Source: an uncultured Bacilli bacterium
GTDB taxonomy: Bacteria > Bacillota_I > Bacilli_A > RF39 > UBA660
Assembly (NCBI GenBank): GCA_944332105.1
Contig: CALVJI010000047.1
Location: 1 to 9,072 of the forward strand
Direction: 5' to 3'
Length of the DNA stretch: 9,072 nucleotides
Part shown: positions 1 to 5,163 of the stretch, in pieces
Position numbering within the stretch: position 1 is the first letter of the stretch
Layout: the number at the start of each line of letters is the position of its first letter
The notes under the pieces: generated by a model
Told to the model about the DNA's origin: nothing
Database searches by the model: none
The model's input: the letters and a program-made list of their open reading frames with translations, nothing else
Program-made: the position numbers and the translations under genes

Positions 1-19
1 ATCAGTTGTTGAGTGTCTA

Positions 20-43
20 CCTCTAATCTTTATAGAGAGGAGG
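20..43 (+). promoter_or_regulatory. Shine-Dalgarno of the small peptide with a possible occluding hairpin
   Basis: AGGAGG at 38-43 is the ribosome site for ATG 54. CCTCT at 20-24 can pair with AGAGG at 36-40, and overlapping registers also exist (CTCTA 21-25 with TAGAG 33-37; ACCTC 19-23 with GAGGT 40-44). Any of these would hide all or part of the ribosome site in a 5' hairpin, a control known for Fst and several Bacillus type I toxins. Pairing was read by eye; no energy was calculated. Confidence 0.5.
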
Positions 44-53
44 TTTGATAAAA

Positions 54-146
54 ATGAAAACTAAGACTTTTATTATAAAAGTTCTTAAGCTCATTACTAT
101 CATTTTATTTCTCCTTATCATTATGATAGTAGTAATAAAAAAATGA
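54..146 (+). CDS. 30-residue hydrophobic peptide, candidate type I toxin
   Basis: A short reading frame of 30 codons ending in TGA. The peptide starts MKTKTFIIKVLKL, has one hydrophobic stretch at about residues 13-28 rich in Ile, Leu and Val, and ends in KK, giving a basic-membrane-basic layout. ATG 54 follows a perfect AGGAGG (38-43) with a 10-nt spacer, which argues that it is really translated. It is the only plus-strand gene here, is followed by a plus-strand terminator (196-236), and faces a minus-strand promoter and terminator that would make an antisense RNA over its 3' end. Size, composition and layout are those of type I toxins such as Fst, TxpA or BsrG, which insert in the cytoplasmic membrane and are silenced by an antisense RNA. 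I see no residue-level match to a named toxin family, so the toxin role is inferred from architecture. It could instead be a small membrane peptide of other function. Confidence 0.6.
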   Translation: MKTKTFIIKVLKLITIILFLLIIMIVVIKK

Positions 147-180
147 CACTTAATTCATCAATAATGAATTAAATGTCTAC
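135..180 (-). terminator. Minus-strand intrinsic terminator, probable 3' end of an antisense RNA
   Basis: GACACTTAATTCAT (145-158) and ATGAATTAAATGTC (164-177) are inverted repeats of about 14 bp around a 5-nt loop. The single mismatch is C-A in plus-strand RNA but a G-U wobble in minus-strand RNA. Reading the minus strand, the stem is followed by a seven-T run, complementary to the A run 137-143. Both points favour the minus strand. It would end an RNA started from 261-289, or readthrough from the phage-type gene to the right. It overlaps the last codons of the 30-residue peptide gene. Confidence 0.6.
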
Positions 181-254
181 AACATTAATTAGGTAGGCAT
201 TCAACTCGGAAAAACTGAATGTTCCCTTTTTTATTTTATGCAAGTTTCCTTGAC
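137..254 (-). ncRNA. Candidate antisense antitoxin RNA
   Basis: Interval defined by the extended -10 promoter at 261-289 and the stem plus T-run terminator at 135-180, both on the minus strand. It holds no credible reading frame. It would overlap the last three codons, the 3' untranslated region and the terminator of the 30-residue peptide mRNA. Near its 3' end it carries GUAGACA (180-174), which is also complementary to TGTCTAC at 14-20 beside the toxin ribosome site. End positions are inferred from signals, not from transcripts. Confidence 0.45.
196..236 (+). terminator. Plus-strand intrinsic terminator of the small peptide mRNA
   Basis: CATTCA (198-203) pairs with TGAATG (216-221), extended outward by G-U pairs (196-197 with 222-223), around a 12-nt loop. 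A T-rich tract starts at 227 (six T, A, four T). It lies 50 bases after the peptide stop codon and is the natural 3' end of that mRNA. Confidence 0.55.
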
Positions 255-260
255 ATATTC

Positions 261-289
261 ATAGTATCATATTTATATAATTTTGTCAA
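261..289 (-). promoter_or_regulatory. Minus-strand promoter, probable antisense RNA promoter
   Basis: On the minus strand a perfect TTGACA (289-284) is followed by a 17-nt spacer and TACTAT (266-261). A TG one base upstream of the -10 makes it an extended -10. Predicted start is near 254, so a transcript ending at the terminator at 135-180 would be about 115-120 nt and fully complementary to the 3' part of the peptide mRNA. It sits just past the 3' end of the phage-type gene (298) and has no open reading frame downstream, which fits a noncoding RNA. Confidence 0.6.
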
Positions 290-297
290 AAGTCTAT

Positions 298-830
298 CTA
301 CTTGAATTTCGATTTTTTATGTCTAATTTTAATGTTTGATAACGAATATACTCTTTCTATAACATCATCCGAATTATACTGTTTATATTTTGGAGCTCTT
401 TCTAATTCTGGAACATTAAACATTTTCCAATATTTTAATTTAACGTGATAAGTAGCAACCCCTTCTGGGTATTGATTCCTGCTATAAAGCTATCATTAAA
501 CATCGGATCATTTTCTTCATCAAAATGTTTTTTTGATTTCCATGATATTTCAGGTAGCAAATTACATAAAGCACAAAATAAAACAATTCTATGTCTATAT
601 AATTCACTCTTAGAATAATCATTTATAAATAAAGTATCACTTCCATTGAATATTAAATAATTATTCTCTCCCACTGTTATAATATGTGGACTTACATAAG
701 CAATGTTAGTTCCTTTGATATTAATAATACTTCCTTGCTTTATTATAGGTTTAACACAAGCAAATCTACATATCATTTCAATCCTTTTTAAGACTTCCTT
801 ATCAAACTCTAATTCCTTAACAACATCCAT
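298..830 (-). pseudogene. Phage/prophage-type hypothetical gene broken by a 1-nt frameshift
   Basis: Two minus-strand frames join at a run of four G (plus strand CCCC 459-462). The first frame (start 830) stops at 435. The -1 frame continues with codons for VATYHVKLKYW, then MFNVPELERAPKY, then NSDDVIERVYSL, to a TAG at 298. Restoring one base gives a single 177-residue protein. Motifs LYRHRIVLFCALC, KSKKHFDEENDPMFNDSFI, GIN and ATYH...W...ELERAP recall a conserved hypothetical family that I associate with phages and prophages of Firmicutes; its function is unknown to me. ATG 830 is preferred because GGAAG (843-839) lies 8 nt upstream; TTG 851 and ATG 845 are upstream alternatives without good ribosome sites. 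No promoter is visible between it and the tRNA terminator. Decay, a sequencing error in the G run, or (less likely) frameshifting would explain the break. Confidence 0.7.
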
Positions 831-852
831 ACTCATCACTTCCATTCTCAAA

Positions 853-882
853 TAACAAAAAAACTAGACGGTACTTCTAGTT
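853..882 (-). terminator. Intrinsic terminator of the tRNA-Thr transcript
   Basis: AACTAGA (862-868) and TCTAGTT (876-882) form a perfect 7-bp stem with a 7-nt loop. On the minus strand the stem is followed by a run of seven T (with two more from the stem), complementary to the A run at 855-863. It is 45 bases downstream of the tRNA CCA end and insulates the phage-type gene beyond it. A second small inverted repeat, CTCGAA/TTCGAG at 896-914, lies between tRNA and terminator without a T run. Confidence 0.75.
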
Positions 883-926
883 AATATTTATTACTCTCGA
901 ATAAAAAGTTCGAGCGGATTTCCCTA

Positions 927-1002
927 TGGTGCTGAAAACAGGATTCGAACCTGCGACCTACGCGTTACGAGGGCGTTGCTCTACCAGCTGAGCTATTTCA
1001 GC
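927..1002 (-). tRNA. tRNA-Thr (anticodon CGU)
   Basis: The minus-strand sequence folds as a full 76-nt tRNA. The acceptor stem GCTGAAA (1002-996) pairs with TTTCAGC (937-931), followed by discriminator A and an encoded CCA (929-927). The D arm is GCTC...GAGC, and the T arm is GCAGG TTCGAAT CCTGT. The anticodon loop CTCGTAA gives CGT at 969-967, which reads the threonine codon ACG. G1-C72, C2-G71, G35 and U36, the main threonine identity elements, are present. One oddity is position 31 (972) against 39 (964), both C, leaving the anticodon stem with four pairs. A weak promoter may lie upstream (TTGAAA 1056-1051, 18-nt spacer, CATAAA 1032-1027). Confidence 0.93.
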
Positions 1003-1029
1003 AAGAACACTTATAGTGTACTATATTTT

Positions 1030-1074
1030 ATGAAAAAAAGCTAGTTTAGATTTCAATATTTTTCTTTTTTTCAT
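1030..1074. repeat. 11-bp perfect inverted repeat spanning the chaperonin stop codon
   Basis: ATGAAAAAAAG (1030-1040) and CTTTTTTTCAT (1064-1074) are exact inverted copies 23 bases apart, spanning the stop codon at 1046-1048. On the minus strand it can form an AT-rich hairpin whose 3' arm is itself T-rich. It may be a weak terminator for the upstream operon, or a by-product of A/T tracts. Confidence 0.35.
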
Positions 1075-2557
1075 CAAATTCATTCAAAATAAGTGTTTCA
1101 GTAGTTAATAACATTCCAGCAATTGATACTGCGTTTTTTAAACTCTCTATTAATACATATGTAGGATCTAGTATTTTTAAAGAAGCAGTACTTTCTAATT
1201 GATTCGTAAAAAAATTATAAACTTTACTATAAGAGGAATCTTCAATCTCTTTAATAATAGAAGAAAAATCTACTCCAGCATTGTCCATAATTTGTTCAAA
1301 GGGTTTTGCTAAAGCATAAAATAAAATTCGTTCACCAAGAATTTCTAAAGAACATTTTTCTCGGACTTTATAAAAGGTTAAACCTTCGCCTAAAGAAACC
1401 CCCTTTTGCGCTGTTAAAATCGCATGTATACAATCTTCAAAACGCATTTTTCTTTCTCGTTTCTCTGGTGTTGTAATTCCACCTACATAAATCGTTACTC
1501 GTCCCTTTTCTAATAAAGACCACCGCATCTCCAAGTGTTCCTTCCGAAACTTTTCGCTTTCCTTTTTCCATTCCTCTTTAATATGAGCTATTTGCTTAGC
1601 TATTTTCTTAGAAGGCTCAAACAAGAAAGTTGCATGATCCTCAAAAATATGCACTTCTTCTACTCTTCCGATATGCTTCTCATTCGCATCCACGATATGC
1701 ATAAGATCTTCTAAAATTTCAAAACTAACGGTTGTATAACCAGCTACTTCTAAAGAATAAAAAGGTAAATGCTCTAAAAAAGCAAGCTCCGAAAATTTCT
1801 GCTTCACTTCTTCTTCAATCGTCTCGGCTACTAAACATAAAGGACGATGAGTTGTCAAACATTCATTAATCAGATTTTCTACTTCTTCTAAAGATTGAAT
1901 TTGCAAGTTTATATATATGAGTGGTTGTTTTAAAATAATGCTCTTATTTTTATCGACGACATAATGAGGCAACTCTTGAATATCTATCGTATAGCCTTCT
2001 TGATGATTTAAATAAGTTTCTTCAGTCGGACTTTCCTCTAACTGAATAGCCCATGCATGCCCTACTAAAGAATAAGCTTCACAAACAACAGAGGAAATCG
2101 TGTGATCGTTAGAAGAAATGCGCCCCACAACTTCCAAATCTTCTTGTGTAGGTAAAAAACTTTCCCTTTGAATAGCTAAAACAATTTTTTCTAAAGCTTC
2201 TTCTAAACTTTTTTTCACTAAGATTTTAGGTACTCCTTGATGAATTTCTTTTCGCCCTTGTTCATAGATAGCTTTTAATAACACCAAAGTCGTAGTCGTG
2301 CCATCGCCTACCATTTCATTTGTCTTTAAAGCTGCCTCTTGTACAATTTCCAAAATAGCTTCGATGAAAGAGTCATCACTTGCTACATTAGAAGCAATCG
2401 TAACTCCATCATTAGTAATATAAGGAGAGGCCAAAGAACTGCTAATTAAAGCGTTACTACAAATCGGTCCAAGAGTCGGGTTCACAGACCCACAAATAAG
2501 AGATACAGCCTCATCCATTTTCTTTTCTAAAACTTGACCACTAAGTGTTTTCTTCAT
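1046..2557 (-). CDS. Divergent GroEL-like chaperonin (60 kDa chaperonin paralogue)
   Basis: A 503-residue group I chaperonin homologue. GroEL landmarks in order: TLGP (28-31), ITNDGVTI (TNDG 48-51), GDGTTT (84-89), the long diverged apical region (about 180-365), RFED with the catalytic-type Asp (D375), LGEG in place of GGG (about 389-392), ILDP with D464, and SIAGMLLTTE near the end. These are the nucleotide-site residues of GroEL, so ATPase activity is likely. The protein is shorter than the usual ~540 residues, lacks the C-terminal GGM repeat, and its apical region shows little of the canonical GroES/substrate-binding sequence. ATG 2557 is chosen because GGAGGA (2568-2563) lies 5 nt upstream; a TTG at 2575 would give six extra residues. 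The start overlaps the DUF4130 gene by 17 bases, so it is the third gene of that operon, and no groES is in the window. It could be a specialised paralogue or this lineage's only GroEL. Confidence 0.85.
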   Translation of the reverse strand: MKKTLSGQVLEKKMDEAVSLICGSVNPTLGPICSNALISSSLASPYITNDGVTIASNVASDDSFIEAILEIVQEAALKTNEMVGDGTTTTLVLLKAIYEQGRKEIHQGVPKILVKKSLEEALEKIVLAIQRESFLPTQEDLEVVGRISSNDHTISSVVCEAYSLVGHAWAIQLEESPTEETYLNHQEGYTIDIQELPHYVVDKNKSIILKQPLIYINLQIQSLEEVENLINECLTTHRPLCLVAETIEEEVKQKFSELAFLEHLPFYSLEVAGYTTVSFEILEDLMHIVDANEKHIGRVEEVHIFEDHATFLFEPSKKIAKQIAHIKEEWKKESEKFRKEHLEMRWSLLEKGRVTIYVGGITTPEKRERKMRFEDCIHAILTAQKGVSLGEGLTFYKVREKCSLEILGERILFYALAKPFEQIMDNAGVDFSSIIKEIEDSSYSKVYNFFTNQLESTASLKILDPTYVLIESLKNAVSIAGMLLTTETLILNEFDEKKKNIEI

Positions 2558-3299
2558 TTGTATCCTCCATTTCAATTAAATATTTCCAATATTTTTTAGG
2601 CATAAAATTTTGCTGACAACGCAAGTTTTTTCTTTCAGATATAGCAATAGTTCGAAAAAAAGTTTGCCATAATTTTTCGATCTGTTTTTCTGTCTCATCT
2701 TCCAAAATATCAAGTTGTTTTACTTCATTATCACTAAAAATCCGAACATTTTCCCGATCATAAAACGCAAATAAACCTCGTTTAACATCCTTAATAACCC
2801 AGTATTCTTCTTTCAAACGCTTTTTAAAATGCGGTACCAATAATTCTAAAATATCATTTTCCGGTTCCATTTCTGCATATAACCACTGATTTTTCATTTC
2901 TTTAAACCGTAAAAACCCTTTCATTTTATGAGTTTCATGACGAACGTAATGAGCAAGTTCCAAAATTTTATTCACACATTTTAATCGCCTCATATCCTTA
3001 GTATGTTCCCAATATTTTAAAGCATTCAGTAAATAGTAATAAATGGCTAATTCTTTGTGGGTATATGTTGATCGAAAAGCCATTTGACAAAGAAAAGTAT
3101 TTTCTTTTCCTACGATTTTATCCCATTTTTTCTTAGTGTTCACCTCTTGATAAATCGGACGAATTCGCTCTTCTAATAAACGTATTTCCACGTCTTGTTC
3201 TCTCACAATATCAAAAGGTTTTCTTTTTGTCGTAATTAAGAAAAATACTAAATCTAATAAATCGGCAAAATTTCCCGAATAAATATACACATTATTCAT
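2541..3299 (-). CDS. DUF4130 DNA metabolism protein (TIGR03915 type)
   Basis: A 252-residue protein beginning MNNVYIYSGNFADLLDLVF, the typical opening of this family. Further landmarks are HKMKGFLRF (about 124-132), the block around ELLVPHFKKRL and KRGLFAFYD, LWQTFFRTIAISERKN (about 210-225) and MPKKYWKYL (about 233-241). The family is known as a partner of the radical SAM protein TIGR03916, and in some species it is fused to a uracil-DNA glycosylase-like domain; no such domain is present here. Its biochemical activity is not established, and a role in DNA repair or modification is inferred from the partner. Start 3299 is chosen over the in-frame ATG 3332 because it matches the family N-terminus and overlaps the upstream stop by 8 bases (ATGAATAA); there is no good separate ribosome site, which suggests translational coupling. 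Confidence 0.87.
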   Translation of the reverse strand: MNNVYIYSGNFADLLDLVFFLITTKRKPFDIVREQDVEIRLLEERIRPIYQEVNTKKKWDKIVGKENTFLCQMAFRSTYTHKELAIYYYLLNALKYWEHTKDMRRLKCVNKILELAHYVRHETHKMKGFLRFKEMKNQWLYAEMEPENDILELLVPHFKKRLKEEYWVIKDVKRGLFAFYDRENVRIFSDNEVKQLDILEDETEKQIEKLWQTFFRTIAISERKNLRCQQNFMPKKYWKYLIEMEDTNEENT

Positions 3300-4506
3300 G
3301 AAACAAACTGAGTTGGCAAGACTCCCTTTCATTTTTTTCTTTGCTTTCTAAAATCAAATTACTTTCTAAAAAACTTCGCTTTAAAATATTCATACTTGCA
3401 AAATACTTACCATCACATAAAATGAAATATTTTGCTTTTTTTAATGAAATACCCATTTTTTTTAAATCATTCAAAGTAATCTTAAAAAAACGTCGTGAAG
3501 CAATAATCTTCTTAGCACTCTTCGGTCCAATTCCAGGAATTTTTAATAACTCAAAATAACTTGCACGATTCACTTCTTTTGGAAATTCTTCTAAATGCCT
3601 TAAAGCCCAGTCGGTTTTTGGATCCAATAAGACATTGAAATTAGGATTTTCAGAATCCAACAAATTATCGGGTTTAAAACCGTAAAAACGCAGCAAAAAA
3701 TCCGCTTGATATAAACGATTTTCCCGTGTTAAAGGTGGAATTTTTAAAGACGGCAATAACTTATCTTGATTAATCGGAATATATGCCGAATAAAAAACCC
3801 GCTTTAACTGATGTTCTCTATATAAATAGGAGCTCCTTTCTAAAATCGTCAAATCATTTTCTTTAGAAGCGCCGATAATCATCTGTGTACTTTGTCCTGC
3901 TGGAGCAAAAGAAGCACTTTTATTTTTTTTGATAAGCGTCATGATACTTTCGACATTTTCACTTTTTTTAAAAGGCGCTAGTAAAGCTAAAGAAGGTTCG
4001 GTTGGAAGTTCGATATTTGCACTCAACCGATCCACAAGTCGTCCAAGTTTTTTAATCAAGTACTCGCTAGCATTAGGAATTACCTTAGCATGAATATATC
4101 CATGAAAATGATACTTTTGCCGTAGTAGAATCACCGTTTCAATCATTTTTTCCATCGTATAATCTGGACTTTTTATTACTCCAGAACTCAAAAAAAGGCC
4201 TTCAATATAATTTCGTTTATAAAAATTCACGGTTATCTCACATATTTCTTCAGGTGTAAAAATAGCTCTTGGTACTTTGTTTTCTTTTCGATTCACACAA
4301 TATTTACAATTATAAATACAACAATTAGTCATAAGAATTTTTAAAAGAGAAATACATCGCCCATCCGCCGAGAAAGAATGACAAATTCCATAAGGTGCCG
4401 CATTCCCAAGTCCTTTTTTATTTTGTCGCCTACTCCCACTTGAAGAACAAGAAGCATCATACTTTGCACTATCAGCTAAAATCTTTAATTTTTCTTGCAA
4501 CGTCAT
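3292..4506 (-). CDS. Radical SAM DNA repair/modification protein (TIGR03916 type)
   Basis: A 404-residue radical SAM enzyme. The [4Fe-4S] motif CxxxCxxC is CIYNCKYC (C63, C67, C70). The preceding segment YGICHSFSADGRCISLLKI and the opening EKLKILADSAKYDASC are typical of this family. Near the C-terminus IPGIGPKSAKKII (about 323-335) is a helix-hairpin-helix, a non-specific DNA-binding element. Members are predicted to act in DNA repair or modification together with the DUF4130 protein, which is the next gene, overlapping by 8 bases; the substrate is unknown. Start 4506 follows GGTGATCC (4516-4509), which matches the complement of the 16S rRNA 3' end. An ATG-type start further upstream (4533) would add nine residues and cross the probable promoter, so it is rejected. 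Cysteine C51 (GRC) and C20 lie outside the cluster motif. Confidence 0.9.
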   Translation of the reverse strand: MTLQEKLKILADSAKYDASCSSSGSRRQNKKGLGNAAPYGICHSFSADGRCISLLKILMTNCCIYNCKYCVNRKENKVPRAIFTPEEICEITVNFYKRNYIEGLFLSSGVIKSPDYTMEKMIETVILLRQKYHFHGYIHAKVIPNASEYLIKKLGRLVDRLSANIELPTEPSLALLAPFKKSENVESIMTLIKKNKSASFAPAGQSTQMIIGASKENDLTILERSSYLYREHQLKRVFYSAYIPINQDKLLPSLKIPPLTRENRLYQADFLLRFYGFKPDNLLDSENPNFNVLLDPKTDWALRHLEEFPKEVNRASYFELLKIPGIGPKSAKKIIASRRFFKITLNDLKKMGISLKKAKYFILCDGKYFASMNILKRSFLESNLILESKEKNERESCQLSLFHE

Positions 4507-4523
4507 TTGGATCACCCAGTAAA

Positions 4524-4532
4524 AGTATAGCA
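4524..4532 (-). promoter_or_regulatory. Extended -10 promoter for the radical SAM operon
   Basis: On the minus strand TGC TATACT (4532-4524) is an extended -10 element. No convincing -35 is seen at 16-18 nt. The predicted start near 4517 is only about 11 nt before ATG 4506, so the ribosome site would be at the very 5' end of the mRNA. It follows the carD terminator, so the operon needs its own promoter. Confidence 0.4.
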
Positions 4533-4566
4533 TAAAAAAGCGAATATTTGTTTGCTAAATTTTGCC

Positions 4567-4591
4567 AAAAAAAAGAACTTTACAAAAAGTT
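4567..4591 (-). terminator. AT-rich intrinsic terminator after carD
   Basis: AACTTT (4576-4581) and AAAGTT (4586-4591) form a 6-bp stem with a 4-nt loop. On the minus strand it is followed by C and then eight T, complementary to the A run at 4567-4574. The stem overlaps the carD stop codon (4592-4590). The stem is weak, so some readthrough into the radical SAM operon is possible. Confidence 0.55.
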
Positions 4592-5066
4592 ACTTTTCCA
4601 CATGACTTAAAACATATTCTTTCGCCTCTTGAGAAGAAATGTGCAAAACGGCAGCAATTTCTTCATAGAGTAAATTCTCTGCCATCAAAAAATAGCGATT
4701 ATCTTTTTCACTGATTTTTTTATTATTACTAAGTCTTTCTTGGTTGCGCATATAAGTAGTTTTAATAATTCGAATCAAATCTTCTTTGTTACCCGAATGA
4801 TAAAGTTTTTTATACTCATTTTCTAACATTTTATCATCCACATCAATTACAGGAACTCTAGGCATCAAATGAATAAGCTGTTTTATTTCCTCTTCACTCA
4901 TCAAAGTTTTAATATTTGGGTTATCTACTGGTACATTAAGCCGCAAGGAAGCATCGGTAAGTGGCACTAAAATATAGCAATCTAAGCCCGTAAATTCATT
5001 CTTTTTCTGTTCTTTAATTTGACAAACTTGCTCTTGATAAAGCACATAATCATTAATTTGAAACAT
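4590..5066 (-). CDS. CarD/CdnL-family RNA polymerase-binding regulator
   Basis: A 158-residue protein with the CarD-family plan. The N-terminal part (about 1-55) matches the RNA polymerase beta-subunit interacting Tudor-like domain: FQINDYVLYQEQVCQI opens it, and a hydrophobic beta segment around YILVPL and LNVPVDN follows. The C-terminal part (about 85-155) is helical, with the usual layout of LIRIIKTTYMRNQE, a K/N-rich turn, then AENLLYEEIAAVL. Family members bind RNA polymerase and modulate open complex formation, often at rRNA promoters. ATG 5066 has GGGGAG (5077-5072) 5 nt upstream. The gene has its own promoter (5128-5157) and terminator, so it looks monocistronic between the ligD-like gene and the radical SAM operon. 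The length is the usual one for the family. Confidence 0.9.
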   Translation of the reverse strand: MFQINDYVLYQEQVCQIKEQKKNEFTGLDCYILVPLTDASLRLNVPVDNPNIKTLMSEEEIKQLIHLMPRVPVIDVDDKMLENEYKKLYHSGNKEDLIRIIKTTYMRNQERLSNNKKISEKDNRYFLMAENLLYEEIAAVLHISSQEAKEYVLSHVEK

Positions 5067-5127
5067 ATAAACTCCCCTTCTAACAAGTAGAGTATTTTCA
5101 CTAGAAATAACTATACATTGTACCTAT

Positions 5128-5157
5128 ATTATACCACATTTTTTACCTAAATTTCAT
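5128..5157 (-). promoter_or_regulatory. Promoter of carD
   Basis: On the minus strand ATGAAA (5157-5152) is followed by an 18-nt spacer and a perfect TATAAT (5133-5128). The predicted start is near 5121, giving a leader of about 55 nt before ATG 5066. It lies in the only sizeable intergenic gap of the right half. Confidence 0.6.
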
Positions 5158-5163
5158 GTGTTT

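Larger units (their letters stand above)
14..180 (+). repeat. Short direct repeat TGTCTAC flanking the small peptide gene
   Basis: TGTCTAC occurs at 14-20, just before the ribosome site region, and again at 174-180 in the arm of the antisense terminator. Because the second copy is transcribed in reverse in the antisense RNA, that RNA can pair with both copies in the peptide mRNA. This mirrors the DRa/DRb arrangement in par loci (Fst toxin). The repeat is only 7 bp, so chance is possible. Confidence 0.35.

Noticed and set aside
54..146. The 30-residue peptide as a leader peptide for attenuation
   Set aside because: No downstream plus-strand gene exists before the terminator at 196-236, and there is no run of one regulatory amino acid codon beyond general Ile/Leu richness.
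450..470. Programmed -1 frameshift as explanation for the split phage-type gene
   Set aside because: The site reads AAG GGG TTG in frame, not a standard X XXY YYZ slippery heptamer, and no obvious stimulatory hairpin follows, so mutation or sequence error is simpler.
1007..1019. ACACT-TAT-AGTGT palindrome upstream of the tRNA as an operator
   Set aside because: Arms are only 5 bp in AT-rich sequence with no second copy; it may simply fall in the tRNA leader.
3341..3559. Plus-strand open frame of 72 codons inside the radical SAM gene
   Set aside because: It is antisense to a well-conserved coding region, including the helix-hairpin-helix, has no ribosome site, and its composition is that of a reverse shadow.
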